DNA from: Bacillus_BD oryzisoli
GTDB taxonomy: Bacteria; Bacillota; Bacilli; Bacillales; Cytobacillaceae
NCBI RefSeq assembly: GCF_036670025.1
Contig: NZ_CP137640.1
Location: forward strand, 282,001 to 346,000
DNA: 64,000 nt
Direction of reading: 5' to 3'
Shown in pieces: positions 36,013 through 44,957 of this stretch (position 1 is the first letter of the stretch; each line of letters begins with the position of its first letter). Below the pieces are notes generated by a model. It did no database searches. It was not told where the DNA came from and saw only the letters and a program-made list of their open reading frames with translations. The translations under genes and the position numbers were made by a program.

Positions 36013-36398
36013 CGGTTGGATTAGGATTTAGAAGCCATCAAGTAAGGTTACAAAGTTTCTTTTATTTCAATGGGCGACTTGGTACATACGTTGAAAACTA
36101 TGGATATAACGAGAAAGTCCCAAACAAAGATTAGAGAATGAAAGAATCACACTTAGTTATTATTGATGATTTAATGTATACGGCCATGGATCCAAGAGAA
36201 GCAAATTTATTTTTTCAATTGGTCAATGACTTGTACAATAATTCGTCTATTATCTTAACCTCTAATCGTTCTCCAAAAGAGTGGACCGAACTGTTAGGTG
36301 ACGTTGGTGTAGCAACAGCTATTTTGGATCGCCTCATTCATCGTGCAGAAATTGTTCATTTTAATGATTCAAGTTATAGAATGAAACATGAGAAATAA
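35997..36398 (+). pseudogene. istB (IS21-family ATPase) remnant B
   Basis: The plus frame starts at its Walker A (GKTHMAVGLGFRSHQ), hits a stop after VPNKD, then runs MKESHLVIIDDLMYTAMDPREANLFFQLVNDLYNNSSIILTSNRSPKEW to ATAILDRLIHRAEIVHF. The second half is intact up to its natural stop. It is clearly from a different IS21-type element than remnant A, since the Walker B region reads LVIIDDLMY rather than LLILDELGY. Confidence 0.85.
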
Positions 36399-36982
36399 TT
36401 ATTAAAGAAGAAAGTATTCAAAATTAATAAGCAAATTTGTTCAAATGTACTTGACGCTTACAATAAAGCCTGAAACGCCAACTAAGTTCGTCTTTTATAA
36501 GCCTAGGGAGTAGTTGGGGGATGAATAGCGCTAGGTAAAAGTTAAATTGTTTAATTATTGTAATAATTGTATTATAATATCCTCTATAGGGTATTCTTTG
36601 AAAATGAAGATGGGGGTTCAGAAGGGAATTCTTCTGTTAAGAAAGTAACAACCACGGAAATTTATTTGAAGGAAATCATGAAAAAGGAAAATGACGCAGC
36701 GCAGAGTACATTGATGAGAAGAAATATTAAACAAGAACTTTTTAGCTCATTATCTTTGCGAGATAGTATTTTTCATTTCCCCTTTGTTTTTTATTTATTT
36801 TCTAGTTTTATTTTCTTACAAAAATAAGCTGATTTCAAGTTGATACTTTTTCTCCTGAATATAGAAAACATTAATAGCTTGTTAATAAGAGTAAAGGAAT
36901 AACAAAATACCCCTAAAAAATAGAGGTATTTATCCATCTTATTTTGTTATTAATAGCGTGATATAACCTTGTTGCAGGTCTT
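36399..36982. other. spacer, no gene recognised
   Basis: An 86-codon frame at 36567-36827 has no family match I recognise and a Phe-rich tail; it looks like chance or decayed sequence. The last bases carry a weak A/T-rich hairpin before the MFS gene end. Confidence 0.45.
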
Positions 36983-38218
36983 TTAAGAGATCAATGTATC
37001 TTCTTCAGTATTTTGCTTATGGACAGCTGCCTTTTTCTCCAGTTTAATAAATAGGAATACTAGTCCTCCTAAGAATGGTGCAACAGCCATTGTAGCGAAA
37101 CAATAAAAGTAACTGCCTGTTGCATCAATCACGGCACCTACAGCCAATGGCGAGATCATCGCACCTAGTTGCCAAATCATATTAACTAAACCGGATGCCG
37201 TTCCCAATAGTCTTTTTTCTACCGATTGGCCAATTATCGTATTCAAAACAGGGTAAAATGCATATCCTAAAATTCCCATCAATGGAATTAACAAATAGAC
37301 TAATGGAAGATTTTTGTTTATTCCGAACCAGACTAACACTGGACCTAATAAAACCAAAATCCCAACCGTAAGAGCTTTTCGATTAACGTAGTCTGATAAA
37401 ATCCCTGTAATTGGTTTAGACAACAATGCTGCAAATCCAAAGATCGACATGAGCAAACCAGCTTGGACTAAACTAAGATGCAACGATTTATTTAAATACG
37501 AATTCGCCCACGTTGCAATTGCCGTTGTAGCCCATTGCCCGCCAAAACCTGCAATCCCTACTAACATTAGATTCTTATTTTTAAGCAGTGACAGCATATC
37601 ACTGCCAGAAACTTTATTAATTTGACCTTCTTTTTTCTTTTGAGAAATCGGAGTGAATTCTTTAAGAACAAAGAATCCGATCACTAACGCGATTAACGGA
37701 AGAATACCCCCAATGTAAAACGCATATCTCCAACCAAAACCATTAGCAACGGTAGGGACATAAAGGTTTACCAAGGAAACGGCTAATGAAGTAGATGTCA
37801 TAAAAAGTCCATTCGCCAGTCCGCGCTTATTTTCAGGAAACCAATCATTAATTAACACAATACCTGCTGAAAAAATAGCCCCTGCACCCATTCCGGTTAT
37901 TACCCTTGTGGCCATTCCCAATTCAAAATTTGGTGCAAATCCTGTAAGTAAAGTAAATATCCCCAGCATTGTAAAACATGAAAGCAAGACCTTACGATAA
38001 CCATATTTATCAACGAGAAAACCGCCAGGAATCTGTGTAATAACATAGCCAATGTAAAAAGCTGTCATATAGCTTCCAGCTTGAGCAGCGTTAATACCCA
38101 TGTCTTCTGAAGCCACAGGAATAATTGGAGTCCAGGACATTCTACTTACATATGAAAGTAAATAGGCTAACCAAGCAATGAATAAGGCGACAAAAGCCAA
38201 TTTCAACTTATTTTTCAT
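36983..38218 (-). CDS. MFS transporter (ACS/phthalate-permease-like)
   Basis: This 411-residue protein has 12 membrane helices and the MFS motif GGFLVDKYGYRKVLL after helix 2. The first helix contains YLLSYVSRMSWTPIIPVASEDMG. The C-terminal half repeats the pattern with GILSDYVNRK. The anion:cation symporter group that it resembles includes importers of aromatic and sugar acids. It lies between the aromatic pathway genes and a LysR gene on the same strand, so uptake of the pathway substrate is a fair guess. Confidence 0.85.
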   Translation of the reverse strand: MKNKLKLAFVALFIAWLAYLLSYVSRMSWTPIIPVASEDMGINAAQAGSYMTAFYIGYVITQIPGGFLVDKYGYRKVLLSCFTMLGIFTLLTGFAPNFELGMATRVITGMGAGAIFSAGIVLINDWFPENKRGLANGLFMTSTSLAVSLVNLYVPTVANGFGWRYAFYIGGILPLIALVIGFFVLKEFTPISQKKKEGQINKVSGSDMLSLLKNKNLMLVGIAGFGGQWATTAIATWANSYLNKSLHLSLVQAGLLMSIFGFAALLSKPITGILSDYVNRKALTVGILVLLGPVLVWFGINKNLPLVYLLIPLMGILGYAFYPVLNTIIGQSVEKRLLGTASGLVNMIWQLGAMISPLAVGAVIDATGSYFYCFATMAVAPFLGGLVFLFIKLEKKAAVHKQNTEEDTLIS

Positions 38219-38769
38219 TTTTTCTTATTCCCCCTATAAGTTTTTTTAAGAATCGAATAACTTCTTAGTACCTTTCCAATACTATATTCTTATTACAAGC
38301 AATTAAACTGAAAGTGCTTACAATAATAAGAATGAAAGCGAAATACTTTTTTAACATAATATCTTCCTTTAATCGATATAAGTTAAATTGATAATTATTT
38401 CAATGATCCCTCCTATTTGTTTTATTTTAAAATAGTGAATAAATTGAAACTATTCAGTAAAAATAGAATAACAACCATTTATTTATAATTCAAATTGATA
38501 ATTTACATAGGGCATATTAATAATCTTAATAACTTTATTAGTATGATAATATTAAAAACTATAATAAGTTAATAGGCTATATTAAAAAATGGTTAAAATA
38601 ACATCGGGACGGCAGCAGAAGAAGTTTTTCCAGCCGCCCCATGCTCATCGATTAGTCGAATGAGAACATAGTTATATAAAATCTATTTCTAAACAAGGAA
38701 ATCCAGCTAAAAATTTAGCTGGACTTTTTTAATAGAACCTACGAGGATATCTGTAAAAATTAAAATGAA
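38219..38769. other. spacer upstream of the MFS gene
   Basis: It is AT-rich and probably holds the MFS promoter and LysR-type binding sites. An imperfect GGGACGGC/GCCGCCCC hairpin lies at about 38605-38640 and a terminator at 38702. I see no gene. Confidence 0.5.
38702..38730. terminator. terminator hairpin downstream of the LysR gene
   Basis: TCCAGCTAAA pairs with TTTAGCTGGA around two bases and is followed by CTTTTTT on the plus strand. The minus-strand reading also has a short T-rich tail, so it may serve the LysR transcript. Confidence 0.7.
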
Positions 38770-39672
38770 TTAGAGGTTTTCGAATTTACCAAAGATCATT
38801 TTGGATGTTTCGATAATTGTTTCTTTTATATTTTGAGGCAATTTAGAATGTAATACTAGATAAATGGGAGTAGGAGGAAGAGACTTACTAAGAGGAACTT
38901 TTTTTAGGTTACCATTCTTAAGTTCTTCTCTTACAATAATCTCTTGTAAAAAAGCAATACCTAATCCTTTACGAACCATCATTTTTAACCAGCCCACATT
39001 ACTAATTTCTGCTTTTTTATAGTCTTTCAAACGGTTTTTTTCCAAAAATTCTTCTATATTTTTAGTGGTAACAAACTCGCTATTGTATACGATTATCCGT
39101 TCGTTTTCTAAATTGGACGGAGTTACTTTTTCCAACTTTGTAAGCGGATGATCAGGTGCGCAAACAAGTATATTTTGTTCATTGGCTATCTTAATTACTG
39201 AAAGATCTGGATGACTTCCTTTCTCAAAATGGTATGCAAATCCTATATCCACTTTTCCAGTACTAATATCTTCGGTAAGTTGCTCAGTTGATCTGATTTC
39301 GATTGGGAACTCGTAGCTAGGAAAGCAGTCATATAATATTTTCAATAATTCAGGCATGATCTCCACACCCATATGATTGATACAGGATATTTTAATTTCT
39401 TTGAGGTGTTCAGGTTCCACTTTCACTACATCTTGAACCTCTTCAATGAGTTGAACGGCCTTCTGAAAATAGGGATACACTTTTTTACCAACGTGTGTTA
39501 ATGTTGTTTTCTTTCCATTTTCTCTATCAAATAGCGTACAATTGAGTTCATTTTCAAGTTGTTGAATTCGTACACTGATGGTTGGTTGACTTATATATAA
39601 AGCATCAGCCGCAGCCGAAAAACTGTTTTTCTCTACTACCATGAGGAATGCTTCAATATTTTTTAATTCCAT
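38770..39672 (-). CDS. LysR-family transcriptional regulator
   Basis: This 300-residue regulator has the N-terminal winged HTH (KNSFSAAADALYISQPTISVRIQQLENELNCTLFDR, residues 15-50) and a periplasmic-binding-like effector domain. Length is standard. In this place it probably controls the MFS gene downstream on the same strand, and perhaps the aromatic genes, in response to an aromatic acid. I see no second gene divergent from it, which is unusual for the family. Confidence 0.93.
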   Translation of the reverse strand: MELKNIEAFLMVVEKNSFSAAADALYISQPTISVRIQQLENELNCTLFDRENGKKTTLTHVGKKVYPYFQKAVQLIEEVQDVVKVEPEHLKEIKISCINHMGVEIMPELLKILYDCFPSYEFPIEIRSTEQLTEDISTGKVDIGFAYHFEKGSHPDLSVIKIANEQNILVCAPDHPLTKLEKVTPSNLENERIIVYNSEFVTTKNIEEFLEKNRLKDYKKAEISNVGWLKMMVRKGLGIAFLQEIIVREELKNGNLKKVPLSKSLPPTPIYLVLHSKLPQNIKETIIETSKMIFGKFENL

Positions 39673-40200
39673 AATTGTGTTCTCCCTTTTTCATCATTGC
39701 ATTACCTATTAATAATTTTAATATATGACTAATAAACTATCAAATAGATATAATTTACTGTTTATGTAGTGAAAATAATTTTTAAAAAATAATAAAGGAT
39801 TGGTCTCCAATGTAATCGACCATTAGTCTTCTAAAATCTATTAATTAATATTTCAAGTAATAAAATAAATGCAATGGAAAGCAACCATCTCTGAGGGGCT
39901 CTTCATTTTTAGGAGATTGGCTAGTTCTTGAAAATTATTATTGAAGTCATTATAGAAGGTTATAATGCCATAATTAAATTTTATACTGGTGGGCATAAAA
40001 AAAGTTAGGTATAGAGTATTTGAGGCGGTAACCACAATCAATTTTTAAGTTAACAATCGGATTATATAGTTTTATATCATCCGATTATGTTGATGAAAGC
40101 TTAATTCTTTATATTTACCGATTATTAAGTTATTTATAAAGCTTTTCAAAGGGGACAGCTAAAGAATTAATAAAATCTATACTATTCGTATAATACCAAT
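39673..40200. other. AT-rich spacer
   Basis: I see no gene. A minus-strand frame at 39853-40041 has no ribosome-binding site or family pattern. Confidence 0.45.
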
Positions 40201-40682
40201 TTTACGCTGCGTGAGCATTTAGAAGTCATTAACCACTGGGAAGCGATTGCCTATGTAGAGGAAATTGTCCATAAAGAAGAACCCGTATCTGAGTGGCAGA
40301 TTTGGAATTTACATCGATAGTATTGAAAGGGATTGATGATGCCTATGCAGGTGTCTATCGCGATCGAATGGTTTTTATCTCCGGTGCCTCACATATACCA
40401 CCAGCTCCTTATTTAATTCAAGAACAAATGGAGCAAATGATGACATGGTATCACTCAGGAGCAACATCCCTTCATCCAGTTGAACGCGGTGCGATGTTGC
40501 ATGCCAATTTTGTTGGTATTTATCCATTCATTGATGGAAATGGTCGTACAGCACGTCTATTACTGAACTTAGAGCTAATGAAGGATGGATTTACCTTTTT
40601 ACAAAACATACTCTTTTTGCACTTTCTTTTCGAAGTTTGCAATTTCAATTTAATTCACTTTTATTTCAAAACTTCAGTTTAA
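40201..40682 (+). pseudogene. Fic-domain protein, decayed
   Basis: The first part reads LREHLEVINHWEAIAYVEEIVHKEEPVSEWQIWNLHR and stops. A frame shifted by one base then continues IVLKGIDDAYAGVYRDR..ISGASHIPPAPYLIQEQMEQMM and reaches the Fic motif. The motif reads VGIYPFIDGNGRTARLLLN, so the catalytic His of HPFxxGNGR is Tyr (codon at 40521). The frame then runs into unrelated sequence. Fic proteins transfer AMP to target proteins; this copy is broken in frame and in the active site. Confidence 0.85.
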
Positions 40683-40705
40683 AGTGCGAATTATTGATTT
40701 TCCTG

Positions 40706-40754
40706 TTTTTTCTATTAATTTTGGTATGATTCAAACCAAAATTAATAGAAAAAA
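40706..40754. repeat. perfect 20-bp inverted repeat with 9-base loop
   Basis: TTTTTTCTATTAATTTTGGT at 40706-40725 is the exact complement of 40735-40754. The stem is almost all A/T, so it is a weak terminator; a MITE end or protein site is possible. Confidence 0.8.
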
Positions 40755-41042
40755 TGGGAGACATCAACTGTATACTTATTATTAGAAATATTTTAGAATA
40801 GGAATACGCTTACATTATATAAGAAAAAGATGAACGTTACAAAATACTAGGGGGGACATGGAGCACCGCGACCCTAAATTGAAATAGAATAAGGATTCGC
40901 TTCACTCTAATGCTCCGAAAAGATCGAGATTTGCTAGAATAGTAAGATTAACCGCTGTCGGAAGTGGTACTTCAGGGGTGTTTAGTTCTTTTCTTCAGTT
41001 TCTCAAGAAGCAGATTGAAATTCTAAACAGTGGTGTTACTTC

Positions 41043-41090
41043 CCATAAAAAAAGTGTATAGAACTATTTGTCCTACACACTTTTTTATGG
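41043..41090 (+). terminator. hairpin, terminator-like
   Basis: CCATAAAAAAAGTGT pairs with ACACTTTTTTATGG with one unpaired base. The T-run lies inside the 3' arm, as in many Bacillus terminators. Confidence 0.5.
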
Positions 41091-41348
41091 TCTTGTCAAT
41101 TGAATGGACCAAGGTGCCTGTCCCCGCGTCCCTGGGCATTTACCCGAATTTCGACATGACTTCCTCCATTCCTTGACTAGTCTTTTTGAGGACAGTATAA
41201 ACAAGAATAAATAGGGGGAATAAACGTTGAGAAATTTAATATGGTTTATATAGATCTCTACGTCTTAATACGATTCGCCTATGGATAAAAACAATAACTT
41301 CACTAATTTTTTACTATTGAAAATAGTAACGAAAATGGGGGATTTTCG

Positions 41349-41588
41349 ATGGTAATGGTTTGTAAAGATCATGTCACAAAAGGAGTACGTGTATTACCTG
41401 CTCCACATGTGAAACAAATTCCAGAAAAAAGAAAGGAATGCTGCTTATTTTGTAAACAACAAGCAGCATATCAATTGTTTACTATAATGGGTGCACAGGC
41501 ACCCCTGGAAAATCTTGTTTCACAAAACGTTTTACAGGATGGTTCATTGAAGGAAAATAATGAAATAAATGGAAGGGAGAGCAACTGA
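41349..41588 (+). CDS. small Cys/His protein of unknown function
   Basis: This 79-residue protein starts MVMVCKDHVTKGVRVLPAPHVKQI and has CCLFCKQQAAYQLF, giving a C-x2-H and C-x2-C pair that could bind zinc. I recall similar short bacillar proteins that end soon after this point; the last 30 residues here look unrelated and run up to an ALDH relic. ATG 41349 or 41355 may be used, with GGGGGAT upstream. It may be a truncated or fused form. Confidence 0.45.
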   Translation: MVMVCKDHVTKGVRVLPAPHVKQIPEKRKECCLFCKQQAAYQLFTIMGAQAPLENLVSQNVLQDGSLKENNEINGRESN

Positions 41589-41890
41589 TTATCCACCGGG
41601 GCAATGTGACAGGGACATTAATGGAACCTGTTATTCTAACGAATGTGACGAATGCTATGGCCATCGCACAGAATGAACAATTTGCGCCTGTTGCAGCCAT
41701 TTTACCAGTAGATAGCGAAGAAGAGGCCATTAAAATCGCTAATGATAGTGAATATGGTTTAAGCGGTTCTGTCTTTACCAGGGATTTAGAGCAGGGTGTT
41801 GAAGTAGCATTAAAAATAGAGACTGGAATGATTCATGTAAATGACCAAAGTGTAAATTGTAAATCGATAGTCTTCGGGGAGTTTAACTAG
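41582..41890 (+). pseudogene. aldehyde dehydrogenase C-terminal remnant
   Basis: The frame reads GNVTGTLMEPVILTNVTNAMAIAQNEQFAPVAAILPVDSEEEAIKIANDSEYGLSGSVFTRDLEQGVEVALKIETGMIHVNDQSVN, the C-terminal third of a vanillin/benzaldehyde-type dehydrogenase. The usual FGPVA reads FAPVA, and the protein ends before the last conserved block. The catalytic domain is absent. It differs from the ALDH relic at 11956. Confidence 0.85.
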
Positions 41891-41965
41891 ATCTTCTTTG
41901 ATTTGATTAAGATGAATATAACGATTAACCTCTATCAGTTAGAAGTAATGAACTCAGATCCAATT

Positions 41966-42253
41966 TTATTTTTCAAAAGCTGTAACGTTTATTGAAGTAT
42001 TTAGCATACTTTGTATGCAGGTTTTCATGAAATAGCTCGTAGTGGTTTCTACCAATTCCATTTGAAAGTGGATATGGCTTGTCATGAGGCAATAGGCGGG
42101 AAGATGAAAGGGGTATAATTCTTTTGTTTCTGTCAACAGTTTCATGTACTGCATTCGATCATAATCATCATGGAAAAGGGGGTACTGACGTATGCCTCTG
42201 CGTGTAATATGATATTTTGCACCTGGCAGCCAAACACGATTTTTTCTAACCAA
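41966..42253 (-). pseudogene. REP-associated tyrosine transposase (RAYT, Y1/HUH family), truncated
   Basis: The protein reads RKNRVWLPGAKYHITRRGIRQYPLFHDD and PAYCLMTSHIHFQMELVE, with the HUH motif H60-I61-H62. After FMK a one-base shift gives NLHTKYAKYFNKRYSF, the expected family continuation with the tyrosine helix, followed by a stop. Normal members have about 170-200 residues, so the C-terminal half is lost. The TTG start has AGGAGATG upstream. A GTGTCAGGCACC palindrome sits just upstream, as in REP/RAYT pairs. Confidence 0.82.
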
Positions 42254-42271
42254 GAAATCATCTCCTTAGGA

Positions 42272-42330
42272 GTGTCAGGCACCACAAATGGACAAATATA
42301 CTGCGAATGCCTTTTTACGGTGCCTGACAC
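42272..42330. repeat. REP-like inverted repeat next to the RAYT gene
   Basis: GTGTCAGGCACC (42272-42283) and GGTGCCTGACAC (42319-42330) are exact complements. Outside or inside them ACAAATG and CATTTGT repeat the symmetry. The same 12-mer motif recurs at 63581-63626 and, weaker, elsewhere. Confidence 0.85.
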
Positions 42331-42370
42331 CAACATTTGTAAGGGTTTATATTACTTCTTAAAAATAACA

Positions 42371-42547
42371 TCAACTAGCCACTTTGATAAAAGAGTGGTA
42401 TTTGTTTTTTATGTTCTTATACGTATCAAGGTCTTTTAAATCAGAGCGTAAACTATCACAGGTGCAATGAGTCAATCTGTTTCGATAATCGATTTTAATC
42501 CATTCACTGTCTTTAAATTCTCTATGACAAACTTTACAAACTCCCAT
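42371..42547 (-). CDS. 58-residue Cys-motif protein (intact copy)
   Basis: MGVCKVCHREFKDSEWIKIDYRNRLTHCTCDSLRSDLKDLD and a basic tail: a C-x2-C plus C-x-C set that could hold a zinc ion. GAGGAG lies upstream of the ATG. A second copy of exactly the same length lies 109 bases upstream with an internal stop. I do not recognise the family. It lies between mobile-element relics, so transfer with them is possible. Confidence 0.6.
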   Translation of the reverse strand: MGVCKVCHREFKDSEWIKIDYRNRLTHCTCDSLRSDLKDLDTYKNIKNKYHSFIKVAS

Positions 42548-42656
42548 AATAAATGTCTCCTCTTTTATTATCGTTTGTGTATTTATTCACATTCTAACAT
42601 ATATTTACCTGGAAATGTTTGAATATTCCTTGAAGAAGAATCCATTGTAATGATCG

Positions 42657-42833
42657 TTAATGAGCTGTTTTTAATTGAAAGAAGTATTTACTTTTTAGAC
42701 TCTTAAATGTATCTAAATCTTCCAGATTAGACTTTAAACTATCACATGTACAATGGGTTAATCTGTTTCTATAATCCAATTTAATCTAATCATTATCCTT
42801 TAATTTTTTTTTGCAAACTTTACAAGCACTCAT
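42657..42833 (-). pseudogene. 58-residue Cys-motif protein (broken copy)
   Basis: MSACKVCKKKLKDND, a TAG where the sister copy has Trp, then IKLDYRNRLTHCTCDSLKSNLEDLDTFKSLKSKY. The frame is otherwise open over 177 bases, as in the intact neighbour, so it is a tandem duplicate with one nonsense change. Confidence 0.75.
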
Positions 42834-42955
42834 TTTAAATCTCCTACGTTTTATTACTTGTGTATTTATTCACATTATAACACGCACTAATTATAGATGT
42901 CTATATATTATTGGATAATTATTGAATAACTTTTGGGTAAGTTTTTTAAAAATAA

Positions 42956-42992
42956 GAGGGTGTCCCAAAAGCAAATTTTTAGGGCACCCTCC
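42956..42992 (-). terminator. terminator of the SNF-family transporter gene
   Basis: GAGGGTGTCCC and GGGCACCCTC pair with one mismatch. On the minus strand a T-rich tail follows. Confidence 0.85.
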
Positions 42993-42995
42993 GAA

Positions 42996-44342
42996 TTAAT
43001 CTATAATCCCAGTTGTACTTAAAAACACAAGAATAATTACAATTGGGACTGCCCATCTCATTAAGAGCTTCCATGTGTGAAAGTAAGGCTGCGATAAAGT
43101 ATTAGCCAGGAAAAACTCCTGTTTTACAAGAGATTGATTCATTTTATACATAATAAAGAACGCAATAAATAGATTTCCGAGCGGGAGCATGATATTACTG
43201 ACTAAAAAGTCGGTCAGGTCAAATACTGTCCTGTCAAGCCATTTAAAATCTGCCAGCAGGCTTGATGACAAGGCAGCAGGAATGCCGGCAAAGAAGACAA
43301 TGATTCCTGAAATCCAAGAGACCTTTTTCCGCGAATATTTTCCGTTGGCCGTAAAAGCTGCCACAATAATTTCTAATAAGCTAAAGGATGAAGTAAGTGT
43401 TGCAAATAAAAATAGGATTAAAAATAAGCTTAAAAATAATTCCCCAAACGGCAGATGTCCAAATACCGTCGGAAGTACAATAAAGAGTAGGCCCGGTCCT
43501 TCGGTTGGTTCAAGACCAAAGGAAAATACGACAGGGAAAATCGCCAGTCCAGCAAGCAATGAAACAAATATATTCATGAACACAACAGAATTAGCCGAAG
43601 CAGGAATGCTGACATCTTTATCTAAATAAGAACTATACGTTACCATACAAGAGAATCCAACGGCTAAGGCAAAAAAGGACTGACCAAGCGCATATAAAAC
43701 GGATTCACTTGTGATTTCTGAAAAGTCGGGCTCAAGGAAAAACTTCACGCCTTCCATTGCACCATCCAAAGTTAAAGAGCGAATCACTAGTATGATAAAA
43801 AAGATGAAAAGCAGCGGCATCATATATTTATTGGCTTTTTCAATCCCATTTTGCACACCAAGGGCTATAACTACAATGTTAACAAGTAAGAAAATAGCTA
43901 GTCCGACAATCGTAATAACGGGGCTTCCGGTGATCATGCCAAATAGCTCTGGATAGTTAGCTCCATTTTGAATCACTTTGCCAAATATGGATAACAGGCT
44001 GTAAATGAATACCCACCCTCCGACAACGCAATAAAAGGAGAGGAGAAGGAAGCAGCCTACCACGCCAAGGCGGCCAAGGTTCACCCATAAACTTTTAGGA
44101 GCTAATGTTTTATAAGCGCTGATAGCTTCCCTTCCGGAGCCGCGGCCAATAATAAATTCTGAGATAAGCATTGGCAGTCCGATTATTAACGTAAAAATAA
44201 CAAAGATAAGAAAAAACGCTCCGCCGCCGCTCATACCGGTGACATAAGGGAATTTCCAAATAGCCCCCAAACCAATGGCAGCACCTGCTGAAGATAAAAT
44301 GAATCCCAGCTTCGATGACCATTTTTCTGTCTTTTTTTCCAT
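42996..44342 (-). CDS. sodium-dependent transporter, SNF/NSS family
   Basis: This 448-residue protein has about 11-12 helices. The first helix region has WSSKLGFILSSAGAAIGLGAIWKFPYVTGMSGGGAFF, the Na+-site signature of the neurotransmitter:sodium symporter family; GQSFFALAVGFSCMVTYSSYL is helix 6. B. subtilis relatives are YocR and YhdH. It probably takes up an amino acid with Na+. ATG 44342 with GGAGG upstream is the start. A perfect 18-bp palindrome lies about 80 bases upstream. Confidence 0.92.
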   Translation of the reverse strand: MEKKTEKWSSKLGFILSSAGAAIGLGAIWKFPYVTGMSGGGAFFLIFVIFTLIIGLPMLISEFIIGRGSGREAISAYKTLAPKSLWVNLGRLGVVGCFLLLSFYCVVGGWVFIYSLLSIFGKVIQNGANYPELFGMITGSPVITIVGLAIFLLVNIVVIALGVQNGIEKANKYMMPLLFIFFIILVIRSLTLDGAMEGVKFFLEPDFSEITSESVLYALGQSFFALAVGFSCMVTYSSYLDKDVSIPASANSVVFMNIFVSLLAGLAIFPVVFSFGLEPTEGPGLLFIVLPTVFGHLPFGELFLSLFLILFLFATLTSSFSLLEIIVAAFTANGKYSRKKVSWISGIIVFFAGIPAALSSSLLADFKWLDRTVFDLTDFLVSNIMLPLGNLFIAFFIMYKMNQSLVKQEFFLANTLSQPYFHTWKLLMRWAVPIVIILVFLSTTGIID

Positions 44343-44422
44343 AAAATATTCCTCCAAAATAAATCAATCCGAAAGCTAATATGTATGTAATCCAAAATGC
44401 ATGAAAGGGCAAACATATCTAT

Positions 44423-44440
44423 TAAACAAACGTTTGTTTA
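44423..44440. promoter_or_regulatory. perfect 18-bp palindrome, TetR-type operator candidate
   Basis: TAAACAAACGTTTGTTTA reads the same on both strands. It lies in the promoter region of the SNF transporter gene and has the size and symmetry of TetR-family operators. No TetR gene is in the window. Confidence 0.6.
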
Positions 44441-44611
44441 TTAACCTCCGATGTCTTTTTACATCATAACATAATCAAGCTGGCTAATAACATATTTTAA
44501 GGGGGAGTAGTATCTTTCAGTTCCCTACTAAAGACAACTACATGCCCCAGGTGGTATAATAACCTTGAATTTATGATAATATAAGTGTAAATAACAAATG
44601 GGGATGATTTC

Positions 44612-44899
44612 ATGTTTATCGTAACAGAGGAAGCAAAAGCAGAAATTCAAGGCAGAATGGCAGAGTTTGGGAAGGCATATGCACGGCTTCAAATGCGTCA
44701 TAGCTGCTATATGAAATTGAAATTAACGGTAGAAGATGAGATTCTGCCTAATGATATAGAAGAGGTAGTGGATGGTTTGCATTTTATTATCGATAAAGGC
44801 CATGAACATTACTTTTTCAATAAAAAAATTGTGTATGGACCAGATAAATTTGGCTTTAAAGAGTTTGATTTAGCACCATTAGAGGAAGACGAAGCTTAA
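44612..44899 (+). CDS. HesB/IscA-like small protein (iron-sulfur biosynthesis family)
   Basis: This 95-residue protein begins MFIVTEEAKAEIQGRM and ends with a short acidic tail. It fits the HesB-like fold seen in small bacillar proteins such as YneR, which lack the C-terminal C-x-C of true A-type carriers; only one cysteine is present here, so cluster binding is doubtful. The ATG has GGGGAT upstream. It stands before the DUF2935-like gene. Confidence 0.6.
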   Translation: MFIVTEEAKAEIQGRMAEFGKAYARLQMRHSCYMKLKLTVEDEILPNDIEEVVDGLHFIIDKGHEHYFFNKKIVYGPDKFGFKEFDLAPLEEDEA

Positions 44900-44957
44900 A
44901 GCATATTCACACGATTCTCTCATATATTGTTACAAGCATGTACAAGGGGGGATCGAT

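Larger units (their letters stand above)
40683..41348. other. spacer with two inverted repeats
   Basis: It holds a perfect 20-bp inverted repeat (40706-40754) and a second hairpin (41043-41090). A reading TAVGSGTSGVFSSFLQFLKKQIEI near 40950-41060 may be a coding scrap. No gene is supported. Confidence 0.45.

Noticed and set aside
36567..36827. 86-codon open frame
   Set aside because: The tail is only hydrophobic/aromatic runs, there is no convincing start site, and it lies in a relic zone.
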